Under the pieces are notes generated by a model. The model was not told the DNA's origin, did no database searches, and saw only the letters and a list, made by a program, of their open reading frames with translations. A stretch of 9,860 bases of DNA, from the NCBI GenBank assembly GCA_002369295.1, contig DFDR01000163.1, positions 1 through 9,860 of the forward strand, read 5' to 3'. The translations under genes and the position numbers were made by a program. Source of the DNA: Desulfovibrionaceae bacterium UBA3823. Its GTDB lineage: Bacteria; Desulfobacterota; Desulfovibrionia; Desulfovibrionales; Desulfovibrionaceae. Below are positions 1 through 6,857 of the stretch, in pieces. The first letter of the stretch is position 1, and the number at the start of each line of letters is the position of its first letter.

Positions 1-116
1 AGGGCGGCTATGACCAGGGCGGCTACCAGCAGGCCAGCTGGAGCAGCGACGCCAGCGATGCGTCCAGCGACGACTACAGCGACGGCGGCGACTTCGGCGA
101 TGACAGCGACGACTAG
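1..116 (+). CDS. C-terminal tail of an unidentified protein (5' end outside window)
   Basis: Thirty-seven complete codons, in the frame starting at base 3, end at a TAG at 114-116. The encoded tail is low-complexity: Gly-Gly-Tyr-Asp/Gln at its start, then almost only Ser, Asp, Ala, Gly and Tyr, finishing in Asp-Ser-Asp-Asp. It is strongly acidic and probably disordered. Similar Ser/Gly/Asp-rich endings occur in TPM-domain membrane proteins and other surface proteins, but nothing here proves membership in a family, so no function is assigned. The strong hairpin terminator about 60 bases downstream supports this being the true end of a + strand transcription unit. Confidence 0.7.
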   Translation, partial: GGYDQGGYQQASWSSDASDASSDDYSDGGDFGDDSDD

Positions 117-144
117 AGCTCGCTGAAGCGCACGCAGATCCCCG

Positions 145-177
145 CATCAGCAAGGCATCAGCAAGGCATCAGCAAGG
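145..177. repeat. Three perfect tandem copies of an 11-bp unit
   Basis: The unit CATCAGCAAGG occurs at 145-155, 156-166 and 167-177 with no mismatch. It lies between the stop codon at 116 and the terminator. The last four bases of the third copy form the outer end of the 5' arm of the terminator stem. The unit is not a multiple of three, so it is unlikely to derive from coding sequence. It looks like replication-slippage duplication in a 3' untranslated region. Confidence 0.9.
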
Positions 178-209
178 CCCCGTTCCGGCGCAGTGGAACG
201 GGGCCTTTT
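174..209 (+). terminator. Strong intrinsic terminator
   Basis: A perfect 13-bp stem (AAGGCCCCGTTCC at 174-186, GGAACGGGGCCTT at 195-207) closes an 8-base loop and runs into TTTT at 206-209. It ends transcription of the gene whose tail lies at 1-116. It also insulates the M24 gene, whose own promoter follows about 105 bases later. Confidence 0.9.
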
Positions 210-313
210 GCCGCTTCGGGACCGGCTTGCGCCAAGGGAAGCCGGCACGGCCCGCAGCCGAATCCGCGAAGCCGGGCACAGTGTCAGCTTCCCGGCAGAA
301 CCTGCCCTTCCCC

Positions 314-342
314 TTGCCAGACAGGCCAAAGGCGGCTAGCTT
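314..342 (+). promoter_or_regulatory. Probable sigma70-type promoter for the M24 peptidase gene
   Basis: A TTGCCA -35 element (314-319) is separated by exactly 17 bp from a TAGCTT -10 element (337-342). Transcription would start near 349, giving a leader of about 50 nt before the ATG at 399. The -10 is weak against the E. coli consensus. The same TAGCTT hexamer recurs with the same 17-bp spacing upstream of the secreted-protein gene at 8936, which raises confidence that it is genuine in this organism. Confidence 0.5.
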
Positions 343-398
343 CGTTCACCCGCCTTCCATCTATCTGCAAGGCGAGCACCCCAGCCAAGGAGCACGCC

Positions 399-1670
399 AT
401 GCCGTCCCAAGCTTCTCCTGTCTCTGGCCATGCCAGCGTCGCAGCGCCGTTCACGGCCATAGAGCGCCTGCCCGAGGCCGAACTCCGGCTCCGGCAGAAG
501 CGCTGCCGCGAGTTCCTTGCCGAAACGGCGCCCGAAGCCGGTGGCCTGCTCGCCCTGGGTCGCACGAACGTCTACTACCTGACGGGCACGCTGGCATCGG
601 GCCTGCTCTGGCTGCCCCTTGAAGGACAGCCCGTGCTTCTGGTCCGCAAGGGCCTCGCCCGCGCCCGTCTGGAGTCGCCGCTGGAGCGCATCGTGCGCTT
701 CACCTCCTTCAAGGAGCTTCCCGCCATCGCGGACGATGCCGGCTCGCCCCTGCCGAAGACCCTTGCCGTGGACAGGGAAGGCTGCAGCTGGGCCATGGCC
801 GAGATGCTGGCCTCGAGGCTGAAGGGAGCGGCCTTCGCCGATGGGGACAAGGCCATAGCCCTGGCGCGCATGGTGAAGACGCCCTTCGAGCAGGAGCGCA
901 TGCGCGCCTGCGGAGCCATCCACGCCCGGGTCTTCGACGAAGTCCTGCCCTCCCGCCTCAGGCCCGGCATGACGGAGCGCGGGCTGGCCCTCTGCTACGT
1001 GGAGGCGTCCATGCGCCTTGGCAGCGACGGCCTCTCGCGCAGCCGCGCCCTCGGCGAGGAGATGCACTACGGCTACGCCTCCTGCGGCGCATCCGGCCTC
1101 TATCCGACCTGCTACCCGGGCCCGCTGGGCTGCCGGGGCTCGCATCCCGCCGTGCCCTTCCTGGGCTCCGGCGACGTCGTCTGGGAACACGGGACGCCCC
1201 TCGCCATGGACATGGGCTGCTCTTTTGCCGGCTACAACACCGACCGCACCCAGGTCTACTGGGCAGGAAAGGCCTCCAGCATGCCGGACAGCGTCCGGCG
1301 GGCCCACGACGCCTGCATTGCCATTCTGGAACGAGCGCTGGAAAAGCTGAAGCCAGGCGCCATCCCCTCCGAAGTCTGGCTCGAGGCCAGGGCGCAGGCC
1401 ACGAGCCTCGGCTTTGCCGAGGGCTTCATGGGCATGGGCGAGGACCAGCTTGCCTTCCTCGGACACGGCATCGGCCTCTCCCTGGACGAGCGTCCCGCCC
1501 TGGCGCGGGGCTTTGCCAAGCCGCTGGAAGCCGGCATGTGTCTTGCCGTGGAGCCGAAGATAAGCCTTGCCGGCATTGGCATGCTGGGGCTCGAGCACAC
1601 CTATCTTGTCCGCGAGGGCAGTCCGGAGCCGCTCACGGGGAGGGCCAGGGCGATCATCTGCCTGGACTGA
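399..1670 (+). CDS. M24-family metallopeptidase (Xaa-Pro aminopeptidase/prolidase-like)
   Basis: This 423-residue cytoplasmic protein has the two-domain layout of Xaa-Pro peptidases: a creatinase/prolidase-type N-terminal domain (about 25-150) and a pita-bread catalytic domain (about 160-420). All five dinuclear-metal ligands of the M24 family are present: Asp271 and Asp282 in the MDMG...NTDRTQ segment, His356 in GHGIG, Glu385 in VEPK and Glu399 in GLEHTYLV. In the segment after GHGIGL, Asp363 stands where many prolidases have a second His; I believe this also occurs in bacterial subgroups. The expected role is removal of N-terminal residues preceding proline from peptides; the exact substrate cannot be read from sequence. 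The start is supported by AAGGAG at 387-392, six bases before the ATG. The gene is monocistronic and converges on the padR-like gene, with only 37 bp between the stops and no clear terminator there. Confidence 0.92.
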   Translation: MPSQASPVSGHASVAAPFTAIERLPEAELRLRQKRCREFLAETAPEAGGLLALGRTNVYYLTGTLASGLLWLPLEGQPVLLVRKGLARARLESPLERIVRFTSFKELPAIADDAGSPLPKTLAVDREGCSWAMAEMLASRLKGAAFADGDKAIALARMVKTPFEQERMRACGAIHARVFDEVLPSRLRPGMTERGLALCYVEASMRLGSDGLSRSRALGEEMHYGYASCGASGLYPTCYPGPLGCRGSHPAVPFLGSGDVVWEHGTPLAMDMGCSFAGYNTDRTQVYWAGKASSMPDSVRRAHDACIAILERALEKLKPGAIPSEVWLEARAQATSLGFAEGFMGMGEDQLAFLGHGIGLSLDERPALARGFAKPLEAGMCLAVEPKISLAGIGMLGLEHTYLVREGSPEPLTGRARAIICLD

Positions 1671-1707
1671 GCCGCAGGCTTCCCCTTTGCCTCTGCACCT
1701 TTCCCAG

Positions 1708-2151
1708 CTATGTCCCGGCGTCGCCGGAGCCTGGCGTGGGCCCTGCGCCGGCGTCGAAAGGGACGAGATCCACGGCCTTCCGGACGGCGGGCTTCATCTG
1801 GGCAAGGCCTGCCAGCACGCGGTCCAGATGGGCCCGGTGGGAGGTCAGCGTCTGCACCCAGCGGTCCATGCAGGCCCAGCCAAGCTCGGTCGGCGCATAG
1901 AGCCGCCGGGCGGGGCCGGTGCTGGATCCGGCGCTGGACGAAGCGAGGATGCCGTTGGCCTCCATGCTCTTGAGCATGCGGTAGATGCCGGCCGCATCGG
2001 GCGGATTGTCCCCGAAGAGGCCCGTGGCCGCCAGATCCTGCGGCAGGGCGTAGCCGTAGCGCGGCCGCTGGAGCAGGAGGGCCAGCAGCACGGGCTGCAC
2101 GTAGCGGGAAAGGTTTCGGCCGGTGCAGGGAAGCGAGGCGAAGACGTCCAC
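1708..2151 (-). CDS. PadR-family transcriptional regulator
   Basis: This 147-residue winged-helix protein matches the PadR fold. The N-terminal helix (YVQPVLLALLL) precedes the YGYAL motif at 32-36, the recognition-helix region (AGIYRMLKSMEANGIL, about 55-69), and the wing with the RLYAPTELG turn (83-91). A C-terminal helical arm (about 95-120), normally used for dimerisation, follows. The last 20 residues are a Gly/Pro-rich tail. It starts with GTG at 2149-2151, backed by a very good GGAGGA Shine-Dalgarno sequence five bases upstream. It begins 28 bp after the phosphorylase stop on the same strand and is probably the last gene of the VTT-fusion-phosphorylase operon. That position suggests it regulates the operon, perhaps responding to a small aromatic or lipophilic ligand as other PadR proteins do. 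I found no convincing operator at the promoter. Confidence 0.85.
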   Translation of the reverse strand: MDVFASLPCTGRNLSRYVQPVLLALLLQRPRYGYALPQDLAATGLFGDNPPDAAGIYRMLKSMEANGILASSSAGSSTGPARRLYAPTELGWACMDRWVQTLTSHRAHLDRVLAGLAQMKPAVRKAVDLVPFDAGAGPTPGSGDAGT

Positions 2152-2179
2152 AGAGCTCCTCCACGGAGCGGCGAGCGGG

Positions 2180-2938
2180 CTATGCAGGGTGCTTGAGGGC
2201 CTCGGCCAGCACGCGGGTAAAGCTGTCGCTGTTGCTGCCGAGCACGGCGAGCAGCTCCTCGAGAGAGAGGGGCGGATGCTCGTCGCTCCAGCTGTCGTAG
2301 TCCGTGACCATGGCCAGCACGCCGTAGGGCAGGCCGATCTCGTTGGCCAGAATGCACTCGGTGGCGATGGTCATGTTGACGAGGTCGCCGCCGAGCAGGC
2401 GGAACATGCGCGACTCGGCCCTGGTGGAGAAGCGGGGGCCTTCGATGGTGACGATGCAGCCGCCGTCGCCTGCCTCGAGCCCGCAGGCCCGGCAGGCCGC
2501 AAGCAGGGCTTCGCGCACGGGCTGGGCAAAGGGACGGGCCATGACCTGGTGGCGCATCTCGCCCGGCTCGAAGCGGTCGAAGAAGGTGCTGGCACGCTGG
2601 CGGGTGAAGTCGATGAACTGGTCCGGCACCACGAGCGAGCCCGGCCCGAACCTGTCCTGCAGGGAGCCGCAGCAGGCCGAGGCAACGATCTGGGTGCAGC
2701 CGGCCTTTTTCAGCGCGTAGACGTTGGCGCGGTAGTTGACCCTGTGCGGAGGGATGGTGTGCTCGAGGCCATGGCGGGCCAGCAGGACGATGCGCGTGTC
2801 CGAGCCCTTGAGGACGCCCGTGCGCAGGGGGCTGGAGGGCTTGCCAAAGGGGGTTTCGGGAAAGTTTTCCGATTCGGGAAGGAAGAGTTCGGGATTGTCG
2901 AGGCCGGAGCCGCCGATGACGCCGATGAGTTTGTTCAT
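2180..2938 (-). CDS. mtnP: S-methyl-5'-thioadenosine phosphorylase
   Basis: This 252-residue cytoplasmic enzyme belongs to the MTAP branch of the purine nucleoside phosphorylase superfamily. It cleaves 5'-methylthioadenosine with phosphate to adenine and 5-methylthioribose-1-phosphate. Visible family landmarks are the N-terminal GGSG (9-12) and RHG (55-57) phosphate-site segments, NYRAN (68-72), the GPRFSTRAES block (167-176), NMT (188-190) and TDYDSW (212-217). Asp213 and Asp215 correspond to the residues that read the 6-amino group in human MTAP (Asp220, Asp222), so adenine rather than hypoxanthine specificity is expected. The start ATG overlaps the TGA of the upstream fusion gene (ATGA), and GGGGAG lies nine bases upstream inside that gene, so translation is coupled. 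The conventional role is methionine/purine salvage. The operon context also allows another 5'-substituted adenosine as substrate. Confidence 0.9.
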   Translation of the reverse strand: MNKLIGVIGGSGLDNPELFLPESENFPETPFGKPSSPLRTGVLKGSDTRIVLLARHGLEHTIPPHRVNYRANVYALKKAGCTQIVASACCGSLQDRFGPGSLVVPDQFIDFTRQRASTFFDRFEPGEMRHQVMARPFAQPVREALLAACRACGLEAGDGGCIVTIEGPRFSTRAESRMFRLLGGDLVNMTIATECILANEIGLPYGVLAMVTDYDSWSDEHPPLSLEELLAVLGSNSDSFTRVLAEALKHPA

Positions 2939-5900
2939 GACTGCTGTCTCCCCGCGGACTGTTCCGCGGCTTGCGAGGGGGAAGGTTCGGTTGCGGCGGA
3001 GCCGGTGCCTGCGGCTTCGCCTTCAGGGCCTGCGGGGTGGAGGGCATGCGCGCAGGCCTCTCCAGCCTCCCGCTGTTCCGGGGCGCTGCCGGGCGCAAGC
3101 CCTGGTTCGGCTTCGGGCACGCCCAGATCCGGGCCGTCGAAGTCGATGTCGAGCCCGCCCTGCGGGGCTTCCGGCAGATCCGGCGAGCCTGCCATGGCGG
3201 CCCCGAGCGGAGCGGCATGGGGCCGCGACACGGGAGCATCCGCCTTGCCGAGGTTTCTCAGGCGCAGGAGGAAGCCAAGATAGGCCTTGGCTGCACGCAC
3301 GCCGGAGAGCGGCTCCTCCGGCGTTTCCAGCGCCAGGGAGAGGGCGTGCGCCACCCGGCAGCCCGCGCGGGCGAGGGTCACGGCGCAGCCTGTGCAGGTG
3401 GTGGCCACGGGTTTGGGGCAGGCGCGGATGCGGGCCTTCATCTGGGCCGCCACTTCGGGTTCCGCCACCGACGCCTCGCCGCCTGCGCCGCAGCAGGGCA
3501 CGTCGTCGATGCGCAGGGGCTGGCTGGTCAGGAAGCCGGCGAAACCCTTGGCGAAGTTCTCGTGGTCGCGGTCCACGCAGGGGGTGAAGAGCGCAAAGCG
3601 CGAACCGTCCACGCGGGCGGGCAGGCCCTGCTCCGCCAGGAAGTCGTAGACCGGCTGGACATCGAAGCCGCCAGCCTGCTCGAGATGGGCGTGGGTAGCC
3701 GGGGAAACGGTGTAGAGCATGCTTGCCTTGCAGGCGGAGAGCGCCTCCCTGAGGCGCTGGAGGCTTGTCCTGGCCTGGGCCGCCATGCCGAGCATGGCAA
3801 GGCGGGCGCCGGCATCGGCAACGACGACGCCGATGCCGCCCTTGAAGGCGAAGCCGGCCAGGGCCAGCGCGGTCTCGGGGAAGCTGGAGCAGAAGTCCTG
3901 GTCGAGCAGGATGTTGGCGCCGGGCTTGGAGCGGCTGACCACCACGGGCGCATGGCGGCTGGCGGCTATGGTTCTGCCGTGGCCCGGACGGGCCATGCGG
4001 CCGTTGTGGGCCTGAACGTACTGCTCGCGCAGAAGATGGGCAAGCCTGACGCCGTCGATGCCGGCAGGGCAGGCCCTGGCGCACTGGCCGCAGAGGAAGC
4101 AGGACCAGGCAAGCAGGGGCGCCTCGGCAAGGCCTGCGAGGTCGATGCCATGGCGCTTGAGCATGGGGCAGGCCTCGGTGCACCTGCCGCAGTGGTCGCA
4201 GGGGGCAAGCAGGCTTCTGGCCTCGCCTTCGAGATCGCCGGCAGGCGCGCCGCCTGCCTGGCCGGAGCGCCTGGCGCCCAAAGCGGGGGCAAGGATGCGC
4301 CTGGCGGATCCGGCGACGCTTTCCAGCATCTCCGAGAGCCCCCTGCCTGCGCCGGCCTGCTCCATGCCCGGCATCTCGACGCGGGCGCTGTGGATGACCA
4401 TGCGCCCGAGGTCCTGGAGCCGGGAGACGAATTCCTGCACCGCCCTGCCCTCGCCGGCCTTGGCGGAAAAGCCCTGCAGCGTCCGGAAGTCCTCGCGCCT
4501 GAAGAAGATGCCCTGGCTCATGCCGGGACGGCCGAAGGCGGCCGTCCTGAAGATCGTCGTGCCGGCCCAGAGCATGGCCCGCCGCACGGGGGAGACGGCG
4601 GCAGGCAGGCTGAAGCAGCCGACGCGGCAGCCCTCCTGCTGGAGGGTCTCCCAGGCCATGGCGTCGAAGCCCCGGGGAAGCACGGTGCCGGGCGCGGCGA
4701 AGAGCAGAATCTGGCCCCGCGCGGCGTGGGCCACCTCGTTGAGGCGGACGGCTTCGGCGCCGCGCACGGAGATGACTTCGGCGCCGGCATGGGCGGCCAG
4801 GGCGGCCGTCTCCGTCCCCTCGCCGGGGTCGGCAACGAAGCACTCGGTCCAGGGACCCTGGCAGGCTGAGGCGACGGTGCGGACAACCGCGTCGGCATCC
4901 CCCTCGGCAGGCACGACGACGCTCACGAGAGGCTTGGTCAGATCCTTGGTCCTGGGGAGCAGCGGCAGGGTTTCGGGCCTGCGGCAGAAGCCTGCCAGCG
5001 CGAAGGAAAGATCGCTTTCAAAGGTCCGGCCGGCGAGCAGGGCCGACTCGTAGCGGCGCAGCGTCCCCTGCCCTGCGCGGGCTTCGCGGCGCAGGCCGAC
5101 GAGATAGCAGCCCCCCGACGTGGGGCCAAGCACGAGCGAGGAGCGGGAGAGCCTCAGCAGCGCCCTGCGGAGCATGGATTCGCGGACCAGCGGCGTGGCC
5201 GCCCTGACGGCGAGCACGGTGCCGCAGCCCGTGCCGAAGGCCTTGGCAAAGACTTCGTCCAGATCGCTGACCCTGTCTTTGGCGCCGAAGCCGGGCTTGA
5301 CGGGAATGCCCGGGCGGTCTGGCCTCGGCGCGAGGCTGCAGACGGCAAAGGCTATGCCCATGCGCTTGGCTTCCGCTTCGATGAGGCTGGCCACGTCGGG
5401 ATCCGTGCAGCCGGCGTCCTCCACGCAGACCACCATGGCGCCATCCACGGGAAGGCTGGCTTCCATGGCGAGGCTGTCGTCAATGGCCGGGCGGTTCAGT
5501 TCTTCGGCGATGCGGTGGGCAGCCAGCTTGCCCTGGTCCGGCGGCTGGGCTTCCCGGACAGGCCTGCGCGCGGGAATGCGCTGGGAGGAGGCCATGGCGT
5601 CCCTGTGCATGCGCTTCTTGAAAAGCTGGACCAGGCACCAGAGGAAGAGCAGGAAGAGCAGGGAGCCTAGGGCTGCCAGGAAGACCGCGAGGGAGCCCGA
5701 AAGATGGACCGTGGCCGTGCCGGCAACGCAGGCGCGCAGGAAGAGCCAGGGCATGGCGCCTATGCCGAAGGCCTTGGGGCGCATGCCCGTGAGGCCGAGG
5801 ACGAAGCCTGCCAGGCCCGCCGGCAGGAAGGGGCAGAGCAGGAGCAGGCTCTCCAGCGCGAAGCAGGCCTCGGACGAGAGGCTCTGCGTCCAGGAAAGCG

Positions 5901-6282
5901 GCCGCAGGCGTTCTTTGGCGCCAGGCGCCACCAGCAGGGAGCGCAGATCCGGCCGCAGGAGCACGCGGGACACGGCAAAGGCGAAGTAGGCCTCGGCGAG
6001 GAGCTGGCAGGCCGTCAGCGGAATCCCGGCCCAGGGGCCGAAGTAGGCGGCGCTGAAGGCCGCAGACAGCTGCTCCGGCAGGAGCAGGAAGACGCCGGCC
6101 AGGGGCAGGCCGAAGAGCAGGAGCAGGCCGGCCTTGAAGGGCGCGCCGGCCGCGAAGCCGGCAAAGCGCTCGAGAAAGGTCTGGTCAACGATGCCGCCGC
6201 CGCGGCCCGTGGCCAAGGCGAAGCCGACCACGCCTGCCAGAAAGAGCAGAAAGCAGAGGGGACGAATATAGCGCTGGAGCAT
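2935..6282 (-). CDS. Multidomain fusion: VTT membrane domain, DUF2064-like and GT2-like domains, 2x[4Fe-4S] and CCG domain
   Basis: This 1115-residue protein has, in order: a VTT/TVP38-type membrane domain (about 1-222, several hydrophobic segments); a linker; a DUF2064/TIGR04282-like domain (about 280-400, ending in LVLGPTSGGCYLVGL); a GT2/TIGR04283-like domain (about 450-640, starting PLVSVVVPA); a 2x[4Fe-4S] ferredoxin module (Cys695/698/701/705 and Cys728/731/734/738); and an HdrD/GlpC-like part with one intact CCG-type site (Cys902, Cys930-931, Cys963, Cys966). The equivalent earlier half (about 780-880) lacks that site. The last 100 residues are Pro/Ala/Glu-rich and probably disordered. 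Both glycosyltransferase-like domains lack the Asp motifs expected of active members. The start overlaps the previous stop (TAATG), and AGGAG lies only 2 nt before the ATG, so reinitiation after the upstream gene is likely. The domain order implies a membrane-anchored cytoplasmic redox protein. Its reaction is unknown. Confidence 0.85.
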   Translation of the reverse strand: MLQRYIRPLCFLLFLAGVVGFALATGRGGGIVDQTFLERFAGFAAGAPFKAGLLLLFGLPLAGVFLLLPEQLSAAFSAAYFGPWAGIPLTACQLLAEAYFAFAVSRVLLRPDLRSLLVAPGAKERLRPLSWTQSLSSEACFALESLLLLCPFLPAGLAGFVLGLTGMRPKAFGIGAMPWLFLRACVAGTATVHLSGSLAVFLAALGSLLFLLFLWCLVQLFKKRMHRDAMASSQRIPARRPVREAQPPDQGKLAAHRIAEELNRPAIDDSLAMEASLPVDGAMVVCVEDAGCTDPDVASLIEAEAKRMGIAFAVCSLAPRPDRPGIPVKPGFGAKDRVSDLDEVFAKAFGTGCGTVLAVRAATPLVRESMLRRALLRLSRSSLVLGPTSGGCYLVGLRREARAGQGTLRRYESALLAGRTFESDLSFALAGFCRRPETLPLLPRTKDLTKPLVSVVVPAEGDADAVVRTVASACQGPWTECFVADPGEGTETAALAAHAGAEVISVRGAEAVRLNEVAHAARGQILLFAAPGTVLPRGFDAMAWETLQQEGCRVGCFSLPAAVSPVRRAMLWAGTTIFRTAAFGRPGMSQGIFFRREDFRTLQGFSAKAGEGRAVQEFVSRLQDLGRMVIHSARVEMPGMEQAGAGRGLSEMLESVAGSARRILAPALGARRSGQAGGAPAGDLEGEARSLLAPCDHCGRCTEACPMLKRHGIDLAGLAEAPLLAWSCFLCGQCARACPAGIDGVRLAHLLREQYVQAHNGRMARPGHGRTIAASRHAPVVVSRSKPGANILLDQDFCSSFPETALALAGFAFKGGIGVVVADAGARLAMLGMAAQARTSLQRLREALSACKASMLYTVSPATHAHLEQAGGFDVQPVYDFLAEQGLPARVDGSRFALFTPCVDRDHENFAKGFAGFLTSQPLRIDDVPCCGAGGEASVAEPEVAAQMKARIRACPKPVATTCTGCAVTLARAGCRVAHALSLALETPEEPLSGVRAAKAYLGFLLRLRNLGKADAPVSRPHAAPLGAAMAGSPDLPEAPQGGLDIDFDGPDLGVPEAEPGLAPGSAPEQREAGEACAHALHPAGPEGEAAGTGSAATEPSPSQAAEQSAGRQQS

Positions 6283-6857
6283 TACTCCTCACTTGGCCCG
6301 CCCTTCCGGCGGACTCTTGTCAGCAGAAGAAAGGCAGCGGCCAGGACCGCAATGCCGGCAGGCAGCAGGCTCTGCTCCTGCCAGGAAAGGGAGAGGGCGG
6401 CCTCGCCCAGCAGGGCGTAGGCCAGCGTCGGCACGAGCTTGCCTGCCAGGGTTCCTGCCATGTAGGGGCCGAAGCCCATGCCCGAAAGGCCGCAGGCAAG
6501 GCTTGCCATGCCGAAGGGAATGCAGGGCATGGCCCGGGCAAGGCAGACGCCGGCAAGCCCGTGGCGGGCGGCTGCCCGGTCCATGCGGGCAAGGCTGTCC
6601 GCAGGGACGAGCCGCTCCACGGCGCCTCTGCCGAGGCTGCGCGCGAGCAGAAAGGAGCAGGCCGCGCCGGCGCAGGCAGGAAGCCATGCGCAGAGCACGC
6701 CGAGCGGCAGGCCAAAGAGGGCCGTGCAGGCCACGGCAAGAACGCAGCCTGGCACCGGGAGCATGAAGCCCGTGCCGAAGGCGCAGGCCGCAGCCAGCGG
6801 AAGGGCTGGCCAGCCGCTGGCGGCAAGAAAGCTGTGCAGTGCCTGAAGCTGTTCCAT
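6282..6857 (-). CDS. VTT-domain (TVP38/TMEM64, DedA-like) membrane protein
   Basis: This 191-residue inner-membrane protein has about five to six hydrophobic segments. It shows the VTT pattern: a Pro-containing re-entrant stretch (LPVPGCVLAVACTALFG, about 33-49), a small-residue helix ending in LLARSLGR (about 70-77), then an LARAMPCIPFG segment (about 107-116) and a Gly-rich segment ending in YALLGE. Superfamily members scramble or flip lipids (TMEM41B, VMP1; the DedA protein UptA recycles undecaprenyl phosphate), but the substrate of this subgroup is unknown. The ATG at 6857 is preferred over an upstream TTG at 6959. The TTG has no ribosome site, and its 34-residue extension is charged and unlike the family. 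A weak AAGG lies eight bases before the ATG. It is the first gene of the operon, and its TAA shares a base with the start of the fusion gene, which itself begins with a second VTT domain. Confidence 0.85.
   Translation of the reverse strand: MEQLQALHSFLAASGWPALPLAAACAFGTGFMLPVPGCVLAVACTALFGLPLGVLCAWLPACAGAACSFLLARSLGRGAVERLVPADSLARMDRAAARHGLAGVCLARAMPCIPFGMASLACGLSGMGFGPYMAGTLAGKLVPTLAYALLGEAALSLSWQEQSLLPAGIAVLAAAFLLLTRVRRKGGPSEE

Noticed and set aside
145..177. CRISPR array
   Set aside because: The three 11-bp units are directly adjacent with no spacers and are much too short.
336..1598. 420-codon open frame antisense to the M24 gene
   Set aside because: It is a GC-driven shadow: the + strand frame carries all five M24 metal ligands, while this frame has repetitive Gly/Ala/Arg/His composition and no family motif.
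1671..1707. Bidirectional terminator between the convergent M24 and padR-like genes
   Set aside because: Only stems of about 4 bp can be drawn and there is no T-run on either strand.
2123..3283. 386-codon + strand frame over mtnP
   Set aside because: It is antisense to a phosphorylase with complete conserved blocks and has low-complexity Ala/Gly/Glu composition.
2971..4869. 632-codon + strand and 606-codon - strand frames overlapping the fusion gene
   Set aside because: Both lie inside the 1115-residue fusion, whose ferredoxin and CCG motifs are unambiguous. The shadows are Gly/Ala/His- or Arg/Pro-rich without motifs.
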